A DNA stretch of 23,186 bases from DASUMF01 sp040510575 (GCA_040510575.1 JBEVIU010000034.1:1-23186); one strand, 5' to 3'. Positions 1-6,930 are shown, counted from the first letter of the stretch. Notes: a model not told the origin generated them from the sequence alone. Numbers and translations: made by a program.

Positions 1-21
1 AGGGGTGGGTTCATCAATCAT

Positions 22-49
22 TTGACACGGATACTATGGAGTAGATACT
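22..49 (+). promoter_or_regulatory. Sigma70-type promoter upstream of the reductase-pimB operon
   Basis: A perfect TTGACA lies at 22-27 and GATACT (one base from TATACT) at 44-49, with a 16-bp spacer. It stands in a locally AT-richer patch of a very GC-rich window. The predicted start of transcription is near 56, which gives a leader of about 190 nt before the first start codon. The match is by eye; no transcript data are available. Confidence 0.6.
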
Positions 50-145
50 CTCTGTGTGGCGACACCGGTGATCCGAAGGACCTGATCCGACGGATTGGCC
101 GGCCCAGAACGAGCGCCCGTGCCGCAAGGTGCGGTGTGCGCCGTA

Positions 146-212
146 GCATCGACCCTTGTCCGCCCCCCTGGACAGGGGTCGATGCGCGTCCGGGGACGGT
201 ACCCAGCCGGGT
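146..212 (+). other. Strongly folded leader RNA: 16-bp hairpin plus two small hairpins
   Basis: Arms at 146-161 and 170-185 pair over 16 bp with one G-U wobble, closing an 8-nt loop (162-169) that contains six consecutive C. Two small tetraloop hairpins follow: 187-190 with 195-198, and 201-204 with 209-212. No T-run follows any of them, so a normal intrinsic terminator is unlikely. The element lies between the promoter at 22-49 and the ribosome-binding site at 232-237. It could be a cis-acting leader, an operator dyad, or part of a small RNA. The function is unknown. Confidence 0.55.
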
Positions 213-245
213 CAACGATCTATCGGGTCACGAGGAGCACGACGG

Positions 246-1481
246 GTGAGCTTGCGCACGGTGGTCGTGGTGGGAGCGTCGTTGGCGGGCCTGCGGGCGG
301 CCGAGACGCTGCGCCACGAGGGTTACGACGGTCGGATCGTGCTGGTCGGCGCGGAGGCCCACGAGCCCTACGACCGGCCGCCGTTGTCGAAGCAGCTCCT
401 CACAGGCGAGCAGGAGCCCGAGCGGCTCGCACTGCGACCCGCGGGGTTCGACGATCTGCAGCTCGACCTCGAGCTGGGCCAACGCGCCGAGTCACTCGAC
501 CTCACGGACCGTACGGTCACGCTCGCGGGCGCCCGGCGCCTGCCGTTCGACGGCCTCGTGATCGCGACCGGCGCAACGCCGCGCCTGCTGCCGGCGATGG
601 TCGACGGCGACGTGCCCGACGGCGTGTTCGTGCTCCGCACGCTCGACGACGCGCTGGCGATCCGCGCGCGCCTCGATGCGAACCCGAAGGTGGTGGTGGT
701 CGGCGCGGGCTTCATCGGCTCCGAAGTGGCGGCCACGTGTCGGATGCGCGGGCTCGACGTGACTCTCCTCGAAGCGTTGAGCGCGCCGCTCGTGCGCGGC
801 CTGGGCCCGGTGCTCGGTGCGGTCTGCGGCGAGCTCCACCGTGACCACGGTGTCGAACTTCGGCTCGGCGTCGGGGTGGCCGGGTTCGACGGACGCGGCC
901 CGCACGGCACCGGCCCGGTGACGAGGGTCCGCCTCGACGACGGATCGTCGGTCGACGCCGATCTCGTGGTCGTGGGTGTGGGCGTCGGGCCGGTCACCGA
1001 CTGGCTCGAAGGATCGGGGCTCACCCTCGACAACGGGGTGGTGTGCGACGCCACGCTGCTCGCGGCGCCGGGCGTGGTCGCGGCCGGTGACGTGGCCCGG
1101 TGGCCGAATCAACGATTCGGTGACGAGCTCGTGCGACTCGAGCACTGGACCAACGCGTCCGACCAGGGTGTCGCGGCGGCTCGGCGTCTGCTGCACGGCG
1201 ACGCGCCCGACGCGCCCGTCTATGCGCCGGTGCCGTTCGTGTGGTCCGACCAGTACGACCGCAAGATCCAGACCGTCGGGCAGTTCCGGGGCGATGACGA
1301 GATGTCGGTGGTGCACGGGTCAATCGAGGAGCGCCGATTCACGGCGATCTTCGGTCGCGACGGTCACCTCGTGGGCGCGCTCGGGTTCTCGATGCCGGCC
1401 AAGGTCATGCAGTACCGGCGCCTGCTGATGGACGGCGCGTCGTTCACCGACGCGCTGGAGCACGCACGCGCCGCGGCGTGA
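246..1481 (+). CDS. FAD-dependent ferredoxin/rubredoxin-type NAD(P)H reductase
   Basis: This 411-aa flavoprotein has the layout of the ferredoxin (rubredoxin) reductase family that passes electrons from NAD(P)H to a small iron-sulfur partner. An N-terminal FAD-binding Rossmann motif (GASLAG, residues 10-15) is followed by the family-typical DRPPLSK segment. A second nucleotide-binding motif (VVGAGFIGSE) lies near residue 155, the third FAD contact (AAGDVARWPN) near residue 280, and a C-terminal Reductase_C domain carries the WSDQYDRKIQ signature. The GTG at 246 is chosen because GAGGAG lies 8 nt upstream and translation then begins right before the Rossmann strand. A longer reading from 156 has no such support. 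The stop overlaps the next gene by GTGA. No ferredoxin gene is in view, so the partner is unknown; a link to the following mannosyltransferase is only positional. Confidence 0.85.
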   Translation: MSLRTVVVVGASLAGLRAAETLRHEGYDGRIVLVGAEAHEPYDRPPLSKQLLTGEQEPERLALRPAGFDDLQLDLELGQRAESLDLTDRTVTLAGARRLPFDGLVIATGATPRLLPAMVDGDVPDGVFVLRTLDDALAIRARLDANPKVVVVGAGFIGSEVAATCRMRGLDVTLLEALSAPLVRGLGPVLGAVCGELHRDHGVELRLGVGVAGFDGRGPHGTGPVTRVRLDDGSSVDADLVVVGVGVGPVTDWLEGSGLTLDNGVVCDATLLAAPGVVAAGDVARWPNQRFGDELVRLEHWTNASDQGVAAARRLLHGDAPDAPVYAPVPFVWSDQYDRKIQTVGQFRGDDEMSVVHGSIEERRFTAIFGRDGHLVGALGFSMPAKVMQYRRLLMDGASFTDALEHARAAA

Positions 1482-2614
1482 GCTCGCTCCTCGTCACCAA
1501 CGACTTCCCTCCGAAGCTCGGCGGGATCCAGTCGTATCTGCACGAGCTGTGGCGTCGGCTGCCGCCCGACGACACGACGGTGTTCACGACGCGGTTCCAC
1601 GCCGATCTCGACTGGGATGCCGAGCAGCCGTTTCGCGTCGTTCGGTCGCGACACTCGGTGTTCCTGCCGACGCGCGCGCTGGCGGCCGACGTCGAGGCAC
1701 TGGCGCGCGACGTGCGCGCCGACGTGGTCTTCTTCGACCCGTGGCTGCCGCTCGGCGCGCTGGCGCCGCGTCTGCGTGCCGCGCCGTACGCCATCGTGGT
1801 GCACGGCGCGGAGGTGACGGTGCCCGGTCGGCTTCCCGCGACCCGCGAGCTCGGGGGCCGGGTGTTGCGGGGTGCGGCGGCGGTCGTGGCCGCGGGGGAG
1901 TACCCCGCGCGAGAAGCGACGCGCGCGGCTCGCGGTGCGCTCACCGGGGTGGTGGTCCCGCCGGGCGTCGACACGACACGGTTCATCCCGCTCGACGCAG
2001 CTGCGCGGGCCAAGGCGCGGGTCGGCTTCGGACTCGATCCCGACGTGCCGCTGGTGGTCGGCGTGAGCCGCCTCGTGCCCCGGAAGGGCTTCGACGGGCT
2101 GATCGACGCGGTCGATGCGCTGCCCGGCGTCCACCTCGCGATCGGAGGCGCGGGTCGCGACCGATCGCGGCTCGAGGCACGAGCCGCGCGCCCCGGGTTG
2201 GCCGACCGCGTCCACTTCCTGGGGCGGGTGCCCGACGCCGACCTGCCCGCGTTGTTCGGTTGCGCGGACGTGTTCTCGATGCCGTGCCGCGATCGGTGGG
2301 GCGGCCTGGAGGCCGAAGGGTTCGGGATCGTGTTCCTCGAGGCGGCGGCGGCCGGCGTGCCTGCGGTGGCGGGACGGAGTGGCGGATCGCACGAGGCGGT
2401 GGTCGACGGTGTGACCGGCATGGTGGTCGAGGGCCGCACGGTCGACCACCTCCGCGACGCGCTGGGGCGCCTGCTCGCCGACCACGACCTCCGGAGCGCG
2501 ATGGGCAACGCTGCACGCGACCGCGCCGTGCGCGAGTTCTCGTACGACCTCCTCGTCGAACGACTGGCGCCGGTCGCGCGCGCGGAGTTCGATGCGCTGG
2601 GGAGGCTCACGTGA
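1478..2614 (+). CDS. GT4 glycosyltransferase, PimB'-like phosphatidylinositol mannosyltransferase
   Basis: The 378-aa protein is a GT-B fold, family 4 glycosyltransferase. It opens with the PimB'-like VTNDFPPKLGGIQSYL (residues 6-21), where GGIQ sits at the acceptor-side glycine loop. It continues with HGAEV, the domain linker VVPPGVDTTRF, the donor-domain opening VGVSRLVPRKGFD, and EGFGIVFLE, which is the EX7E donor-binding motif. In actinobacteria PimB' adds the second mannose from GDP-mannose to phosphatidylinositol monomannoside on the cytoplasmic face of the membrane. The match is to the family; the acceptor in this organism is an inference. The GTG start overlaps the preceding stop (GTGA). 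In Mycobacterium tuberculosis, as I recall it, pimB' also lies near a SRPBCC gene and not far from the dcw cluster, which fits this neighbourhood. Confidence 0.8.
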   Translation: MSSLLVTNDFPPKLGGIQSYLHELWRRLPPDDTTVFTTRFHADLDWDAEQPFRVVRSRHSVFLPTRALAADVEALARDVRADVVFFDPWLPLGALAPRLRAAPYAIVVHGAEVTVPGRLPATRELGGRVLRGAAAVVAAGEYPAREATRAARGALTGVVVPPGVDTTRFIPLDAAARAKARVGFGLDPDVPLVVGVSRLVPRKGFDGLIDAVDALPGVHLAIGGAGRDRSRLEARAARPGLADRVHFLGRVPDADLPALFGCADVFSMPCRDRWGGLEAEGFGIVFLEAAAAGVPAVAGRSGGSHEAVVDGVTGMVVEGRTVDHLRDALGRLLADHDLRSAMGNAARDRAVREFSYDLLVERLAPVARAEFDALGRLT

Positions 2615-3066
2615 ACGACGACGTGGCCTCGAGTGCGGGCGCGCTCGCGGACGCGGGCCGCGGCATCATCAGGTTCGGGTGGTTCGCGAACGCGGTGTTC
2701 TTCGTGACCGCGGTGCCGGCGGCCGCGGGCGTCGACGCGTTCGAAGGTGTCGCGATCGTGGTGGCGCTCGTGCTGTTCGTCGTGGGGATGGGCGCGTTCG
2801 TCTACGCGTTCGTGGTGGCCGCGACCCGGAGCGCGAACGGCGACAACGTGGCGGTGGCCAACCTCTACTTCCTCCAAGGGTCGGCGCCCCGCGGCGTGCA
2901 GCACCAGTTCTTGGCGATGTTCTCGGTGTGCCTGCTGATCGCGATGGGCACGGTGGTGTGGGCGCCGTTCGGGTTCCTCGTGCCCATGCTGCCGCTCGGG
3001 CTCGCCGGCGTGTGGGCGGCCCGGTACGGCACGTTCCCGCCCCGACTCCCGACGACGCGCAGGTAG
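2611..3066 (+). CDS. Small multi-pass membrane protein, unknown function
   Basis: This 151-aa protein has a short polar N-terminus and hydrophobic segments at about residues 25-41, 47-71, 100-118 and 120-137, so three to four membrane spans, and ends in a basic tail. No catalytic motif is visible and I do not recognise the family. The GTG start overlaps the pimB-like stop by GTGA, and GGGAGG at 2600-2605 supports it. Translational coupling suggests a shared role with the mannosyltransferase, perhaps at the same membrane site, but that is inference. Its TAG stop is also the first half of a TAGCGT promoter element for the next gene. Confidence 0.75.
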   Translation: MNDDVASSAGALADAGRGIIRFGWFANAVFFVTAVPAAAGVDAFEGVAIVVALVLFVVGMGAFVYAFVVAATRSANGDNVAVANLYFLQGSAPRGVQHQFLAMFSVCLLIAMGTVVWAPFGFLVPMLPLGLAGVWAARYGTFPPRLPTTRR

Positions 3067-3069
3067 CGT
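3064..3069 (+). promoter_or_regulatory. -10 element TAGCGT for near-leaderless SRPBCC gene
   Basis: TAGCGT ends 9 nt before the ATG at 3079 and no Shine-Dalgarno sequence lies between. Its first three bases are the stop codon of the preceding gene. It fits the TA[G/C]NNT pattern seen before eight other genes here. Confidence 0.5.
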
Positions 3070-3078
3070 GCGCCTCGC

Positions 3079-3534
3079 ATGCCGGACACGTCCAAGGCGG
3101 ACGCCGCCCACGAAGAGGTGCAGATCGCTGCGTCGCCGTCGATGTGCTTCGGCATCGCGGCCGACTTCGAGGAGTATCCGAGCTGGGCGGCCGACGTGAA
3201 GTCGGTCGAGGTGCTCGAGCACGCTCCCGATGGTCGGGCCACACGGGTCGAGTACCACGCGTCGGCGCTCGGGCGATCGGTGCGCTACGTGCTGGCCTAC
3301 GACTTCGCGGCCGCGCCGCGCGCATTCTCCTGGTCGCTGGTCGAGGGCGACCTCGTGCGAGCCATCGACGGTCGATACGAGTTCGAGGCGAACGACGGCG
3401 GAACCCTCGTCACCTACGACCTCCGGGTCGATCTGGCGATGCCGTTGCCCGGGCTCCTCAAGCGGAAGGCGGCCGGGATGATCACCGGAGCAGCGTTGCA
3501 AGGCCTCAAACGGGCCGCGGAGGCCGGCGGATGA
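3079..3534 (+). CDS. SRPBCC (START/polyketide-cyclase-like) family protein
   Basis: The 151-aa protein has the SRPBCC helix-grip pattern. An N-terminal strand (EEVQIAASPSMCFGIAADFEEYPSWAADVKSVEVLE) is followed by alternating strands with the family-typical WSLVEGD and a TLVTYDLRVDL strand, then a long C-terminal helix over the last 25 residues. Such proteins bind lipids or other hydrophobic ligands in a central cavity, and many have no proven reaction. It resembles the actinobacterial group next to pimB' genes (M. tuberculosis TB16.3 type, from memory). The ATG at 3079 has no ribosome-binding site, but a TAGCGT element lies 9 nt upstream, so it probably starts its own near-leaderless message inside the gene run. 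Its stop overlaps the next start (ATGA). Confidence 0.8.
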   Translation: MPDTSKADAAHEEVQIAASPSMCFGIAADFEEYPSWAADVKSVEVLEHAPDGRATRVEYHASALGRSVRYVLAYDFAAAPRAFSWSLVEGDLVRAIDGRYEFEANDGGTLVTYDLRVDLAMPLPGLLKRKAAGMITGAALQGLKRAAEAGG

Positions 3535-3812
3535 GCGCGCACGAGCCCCATCCGGAGTCGGTGCCGTACGACGAGGTCGGCGCGGAGTCGCACCCGTTGC
3601 CGCCTCCGTCGACCCTCGAGCTGTTGATCACGGAATTCCTCTCCGCGGTCCCCGAGGTGCGCGACTCGCTCCTGTCGGCGGCCGACTCGTTGCTCGACGC
3701 AGCGCGCGCGCTCATCGACGCGGCCGACCATGTCGTGTTCCCGAGCCGCGCCGACGACCGCGCTGGCGACGACCGCGCTGCTCACGACCGCGGCGACGAC
3801 CGCGCCGAATGA
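3531..3812 (+). CDS. 93-aa hypothetical protein with repetitive acidic/basic tail
   Basis: This is a short soluble protein with three parts. The N-terminus is polar and proline-rich (residues 1-25). An amphipathic helical core follows (about 26-70), with heptad-like Leu/Ala spacing such as LLSAADSLLDAARALIDAAD. The tail (about 75-93) is made of DDRA-type repeats encoded by a 15-bp tandem repeat (3752-3808). The ATG overlaps the preceding stop, and GGAGG at 3519-3523 supports it. The stop in turn overlaps the ROK kinase start. Its place between SRPBCC and glucokinase genes suggests an accessory role, but no function can be assigned. The lineage-specific tail looks like recent expansion and not a conserved domain. 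Confidence 0.7.
   Translation: MSAHEPHPESVPYDEVGAESHPLPPPSTLELLITEFLSAVPEVRDSLLSAADSLLDAARALIDAADHVVFPSRADDRAGDDRAAHDRGDDRAE
3752..3808 (+). repeat. In-frame tandem repeat at a gene 3' end (15, 15, 12, 15 bp)
   Basis: Units begin at 3752, 3767, 3782 and 3794 and share the core ACGACCGCG. All unit lengths are multiples of three, so the frame is kept and the protein gains DDRAG/DDRAA/HDRG/DDRAE modules. Confidence 0.75.
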
Positions 3813-4759
3813 GCGCACCGGCGACGTTCGGCGTCGACCTCGGTGGCACGCACCTCCGCGTCGGCGTCGTCGATGCCGACGGCACGATCGCGGCCCAGCG
3901 CAAGGCGTCGACTCCCGACACGCTCGACGGGATCGTCGCGGAGATTGCATCGGGTGTCACGGCGTTGCGCTCGACCCGCCCCGACGCGCAGGGGCTGGGT
4001 GTCGGCGCCGCGGGCATGGTCGACCACGACGGCGTCATCCACTATTCACCGAACGTGCCGGCGTTTCTCGCTGCGCCGGTGCGCGAGCGCCTCGTCGACG
4101 CCGTCGCGATGCCGGTGGTCGTCGACAACGACGCCAACGTCGCGGCGCTCGGCGAGCTCGAGCACGGCGCGGCGCGAGGCTGCCGTGACGTGCTGATGAT
4201 CACGCTCGGCACCGGCGTCGGGGGCGGGATCGTGTGCGGCGGGCTCCTGCTCCGGGGTGCGCACGGGTTCGCCGGCGAGATCGGGCACTTCCAGATCGAC
4301 CCGAACGGGCCGCTGTGCGCGTGTGGCGAGCGGGGGCACTGGGAAGCGATGGCGTCGGGCACCGCGCTCGGCGCGTTGGGGCGGGCGCGAGCCGCCGAAG
4401 GTGCAGCGCCCTCGGTGCTGGCGCGCGCGGGCGGTGTGGTCGACGCGGTGAGTGGCGAGCACGTGGGTGACGCGGCGCGCGCCGGTGAGCCCGACGCGCT
4501 GGCGATCCTCGAGGAGCACGCGCACCAGGTCGCACTCGGCCTCGTGGGACTGGTCAACGTGTTCGACTCCGAGCTCGTCGTGGTCTCGGGTGGGCTCGTC
4601 GACCTCGGCGACGTGTTGCTCGATCCGATGCGTACCTCGTTTGCCGGCCACCTCGAAGGTGCGCGGTACCGACCGGTGGTCCCGATCGTGCCGGCGGCGC
4701 TCGGCGGCGACGCGGGGATGGTCGGCGCGGCAGTGCTCGCCCGGACGCTGCTGGGATGA
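3809..4759 (+). CDS. ROK-family glucokinase
   Basis: The 316-aa ROK kinase very likely phosphorylates glucose to glucose-6-phosphate in the cytoplasm. The N-terminal phosphate-binding motif is DLGGTHLRVG (residues 9-18). The DNDAN motif (106-110) carries the presumed catalytic Asp108, TLGTGVGGG is the second phosphate loop, and GEIGH ends in His160, a zinc ligand. The ROK zinc motif reads CACGERGHWE (170-179): Cys170 and Cys172 are present, but the usual third Cys is His177. The length is normal for the family. The start ATG overlaps the preceding stop by ATGA, and the end overlaps the LLM gene in the same way. Other sugar kinases of the ROK family (for example N-acetylmannosamine kinase) are possible, but glucokinase is the commonest in this context. 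There is no N-terminal DNA-binding domain, so it is not a ROK repressor. Confidence 0.85.
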   Translation: MSAPATFGVDLGGTHLRVGVVDADGTIAAQRKASTPDTLDGIVAEIASGVTALRSTRPDAQGLGVGAAGMVDHDGVIHYSPNVPAFLAAPVRERLVDAVAMPVVVDNDANVAALGELEHGAARGCRDVLMITLGTGVGGGIVCGGLLLRGAHGFAGEIGHFQIDPNGPLCACGERGHWEAMASGTALGALGRARAAEGAAPSVLARAGGVVDAVSGEHVGDAARAGEPDALAILEEHAHQVALGLVGLVNVFDSELVVVSGGLVDLGDVLLDPMRTSFAGHLEGARYRPVVPIVPAALGGDAGMVGAAVLARTLLG

Positions 4760-5577
4760 CGCGCGTCGGGATCACGCTGCCGTCGTTCCGCACGACGGCG
4801 GAGCCGGCGGTGGCCGTCGCCCGGGCGGCCGACGCGTCCGGCGTCGACGCCGTCTTCGCGTACGACCACTTGTTCCGCCGCGCGGCGGACGGGACCCGAC
4901 GACCTGCGCTGGAGATGTTCGCGCTCCTCGGCGCGATCGCCGCGGAGACGTCGCGGGTCGCGCTCGGATCACTCGTTGCGCGGGCAACTCTGCGCCCGGC
5001 CGCGACGCTCGCGCACGGGTTCGACACCGTCGCCCGCATCACGGGCCCCGATCGGCTCTTGGCGACGATCGGCGCCGGCGACAGCTACAGCAAGGCGGAG
5101 AACGAGAGCTTCGGTCTGCCGTTCGGCACGATGGCCGATCGCGTCGACGCGCTGCGCGACGCGGTGGTGACGACGCGCGACCGTGGCTACCCCGTGTGGG
5201 TCGGTGGCGACGCGGGCGCGGTGCGCGCACTGGCAGGGTTCCATGCCGACGGCTGGAACTTCTGGGGCGCCGACCTCGCGCGGTTCCGTGCTCACGCGGC
5301 CGACGTGCGTGCGCTCGCGGACCGGACGCCGTTCACGATCTCGTGGGGTGGTCTCGTGGTGCTCGCGGCCGACGATGACGAGGCGGAGGCGAAGGCACGG
5401 CGACTGGGAGCCGCGCCCGACGTGATCGTCGGCGGCCCCGCACGCGTGGCGGACGCGCTCGCCCCCTACGTCGACGCCGGCGCGGAGTGGCTGGTGATCG
5501 CACCGGTCGACTCGTCGGACCCGGCGAACGCCGTGCTCGTCGGCGAAGTGGTCGCGCCGCTCGTGCGCCGTCTCTGA
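4756..5577 (+). CDS. LLM-class flavin/F420-dependent oxidoreductase
   Basis: The 273-aa protein is a luciferase-like TIM barrel. It begins with GITLPSF, followed by FAYDHLF, the RVALGSLVARATLRPAATLA block, GPDRLLATIGAGDS and, later, YPVWVGGDAGAVRALAG, all typical of the LLM class. Members use FMN or coenzyme F420, which actinobacteria make. The substrate cannot be told from sequence. At 273 aa it is on the short side for the family, but the barrel blocks are in order. The ATG overlaps the ROK kinase stop (ATGA), so it is the last gene of this coupled run. The stop codon lies in a 15-bp tandem repeat that copies it twice more in frame. Confidence 0.82.
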   Translation: MTRVGITLPSFRTTAEPAVAVARAADASGVDAVFAYDHLFRRAADGTRRPALEMFALLGAIAAETSRVALGSLVARATLRPAATLAHGFDTVARITGPDRLLATIGAGDSYSKAENESFGLPFGTMADRVDALRDAVVTTRDRGYPVWVGGDAGAVRALAGFHADGWNFWGADLARFRAHAADVRALADRTPFTISWGGLVVLAADDDEAEAKARRLGAAPDVIVGGPARVADALAPYVDAGAEWLVIAPVDSSDPANAVLVGEVVAPLVRRL

Positions 5578-5618
5578 ACCCGTCGGCGCTGAACCCGTCG
5601 GCGCTGAACCTGGTTGGT
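5574..5618 (+). repeat. 15-bp tandem repeat duplicating the stop codon
   Basis: Two identical copies of CTGAACCCGTCGGCG (5574-5588 and 5589-5603) are followed by a degraded third (5604-5618). Each carries TGA in the frame of the LLM gene, which gives three in-frame stops at 5575, 5590 and 5605. Confidence 0.85.
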
Positions 5619-5711
5619 GCTAAGCGGACGGCGGTCATGGCGGCGTCGGTGCGTGCGAACTCCCAGACCGGCACGCCGGGAACGTAGCCGGGGATCGCCC
5701 AACCCGACTGG
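5619..5711. other. Rest of the 150-nt gap before the aminotransferase; possible minus-strand coding remnant
   Basis: No terminator was found here. Read on the minus strand from about 5714 down to the repeat, the frame is open, has strongly G/C-ending codons and gives a protein-like text (for example GWAIPGYVPGVPVWEFARTD). Beyond 5575 the frame merges into a shadow of the LLM gene. It could be the remains of a lost gene, or chance in high-GC DNA. Confidence 0.25.
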
Positions 5712-5717
5712 TACCGT
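5712..5717 (+). promoter_or_regulatory. -10 element TACCGT for leaderless aminotransferase
   Basis: TACCGT ends exactly 7 nt before the ATG at 5725, so transcription is expected to start at or next to the start codon. No ribosome-binding site is present. Confidence 0.55.
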
Positions 5718-5724
5718 CGGTCCG

Positions 5725-6900
5725 ATGGAGTTCCGTCGCATCAACGCGCTGCCGCCGTACGTCTTCGGGATCATGGATGCCCTGAAGATCGAGGCCCGGC
5801 GCGCCGGTGAGGACGTCATCGACCTCGGGTTCGGCAATCCCGACCTGCCGTCACCCGACGTCGCGGTGAAGAAGCTGGTCGAGGCGGTGGAGAACCCCCG
5901 GAACCACCGCTACTCGTCGAGCAAGGGCATCCCGAAGCTTCGGTTGGCGATCACCGACCTGTACCGCCGGAAGTTCGGCGTCGACCTCGACCCCGAGACC
6001 CAGGCCTGTTCCACCATCGGGGCCAAGGAGGGTTTCTCACACCTGATGTGGGTGCTGCTCGGCCCGGGTGACGCGGCACTGGTGCCGAGCCCCTCGTACC
6101 CGATCCACATCTGGGGACCGATCCTCGCCGGCGCCGAGGTGCGCCACGTGCGCCTCGGGCCCGATCAGGACTTCTTCGCCAACCTGCTCGAGGCATGGGA
6201 AGACTCGTGGCCGCGGCCGCGCGTCATCGTGTTGTCGTTCCCGCACAACCCGACCACCGCGTGCGTCGACCTCGAGTTCATGACGCGCATCGTCGAGTTC
6301 GCGCGCGAGCACGACGTGCTGCTCGTGCACGACTTCGCATACGCCGATCTCGGCTTCGACGGCTACGACCCGCCGTCGATCCTGCAGGTGCCCGGCGCGA
6401 CCGACGTCGCGGTCGAGCTCTACACGCTCACGAAGTCGTTCTCGATGGCGGGCTGGCGCGTGGGCTTCCTCCTCGGCAACGCCGAGGTTGTCGGTGCGCT
6501 GGCCAAGCTCAAGAGCTACCTCGACTACGGCACGTTCCAGCCGATCCAGATCGCGGCGACCGTCGCCATGAACGAGATCCCCGACTATCCGCAAGAAGCC
6601 AACGCGATCTACTGCGGCCGCCGCGACGCGCTGGTCGACGGCCTGGCGCGCGTCGGCTGGGAGATCGAGAAGCCGAAGGGCACGATGTTCGTGTGGGCGC
6701 CGATCCCGGCGCCGTACTCCGAGATGGGCAGCCTCGAGTTCGCCAAGCTGCTCGTGCAGGAGGCGAAGGTCGCGGTCTCGCCTGGTGTCGGGTTCGGTCC
6801 CGGCGGCGAAGGTTTCGTGCGCTTCGCGCTGGTCGAGAACGAGCACCGCATCGCTCAAGCGGTGCGGGGCGTGAAGCGCGCTCTCACCAAGCTCGGCTGA
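5725..6900 (+). CDS. AlaC-like pyruvate/alanine aminotransferase (PLP class I)
   Basis: The 391-aa fold-type I aminotransferase resembles E. coli AlaC (YfdZ) along its whole length. Shared blocks include RINALPPYVF, IDLGFGNPD, YSSSKGIPKLR, VPSPSYPIHIWG, LSFPHNPTT, VHDFAYAD and SPGVGFG. Lys237, in TLTKSFSMAGWR, is the expected Schiff-base lysine for pyridoxal phosphate. The likely reaction is transfer of an amino group from glutamate to pyruvate to give alanine; related members act on other 2-oxo acids. The ATG at 5725 aligns with the family N-terminus and follows a TACCGT element by 7 nt, so the message is probably leaderless. The gene is convergent with glpK, with 48 nt between them. A longer reading from 5614 crosses the promoter and is not supported. 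Confidence 0.88.
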   Translation: MEFRRINALPPYVFGIMDALKIEARRAGEDVIDLGFGNPDLPSPDVAVKKLVEAVENPRNHRYSSSKGIPKLRLAITDLYRRKFGVDLDPETQACSTIGAKEGFSHLMWVLLGPGDAALVPSPSYPIHIWGPILAGAEVRHVRLGPDQDFFANLLEAWEDSWPRPRVIVLSFPHNPTTACVDLEFMTRIVEFAREHDVLLVHDFAYADLGFDGYDPPSILQVPGATDVAVELYTLTKSFSMAGWRVGFLLGNAEVVGALAKLKSYLDYGTFQPIQIAATVAMNEIPDYPQEANAIYCGRRDALVDGLARVGWEIEKPKGTMFVWAPIPAPYSEMGSLEFAKLLVQEAKVAVSPGVGFGPGGEGFVRFALVENEHRIAQAVRGVKRALTKLG

Positions 6901-6910
6901 CTCACGCAAA

Positions 6911-6930
6911 AGGTGGCGCGTTCGCGCGCC
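6911..6930 (-). terminator. Hairpin terminator between convergent aminotransferase and glpK
   Basis: GGCGCG (6915-6920) pairs with CGCGCC (6925-6930) across a TTCG loop. Read on the minus strand, the hairpin is followed by ACC and then four T, so it is a short intrinsic-like terminator for glpK. On the + strand no T-run follows, though the stable loop could still slow polymerase leaving the aminotransferase gene. Confidence 0.5.

Noticed and set aside
22..844. Open frames at 22-249 and 95-844 (+)
   Set aside because: They cross the promoter, hairpin and reductase gene, and their Arg/Ala/Pro-rich text is typical of high-GC shadows.
1444..3501. 685-residue open frame on the minus strand
   Set aside because: It is antisense to three well-supported genes and has no domain; long antisense frames are common at this GC content.
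3752..3808. CRISPR-like array
   Set aside because: The units are 12-15 bp, contiguous and coding, with no spacers.
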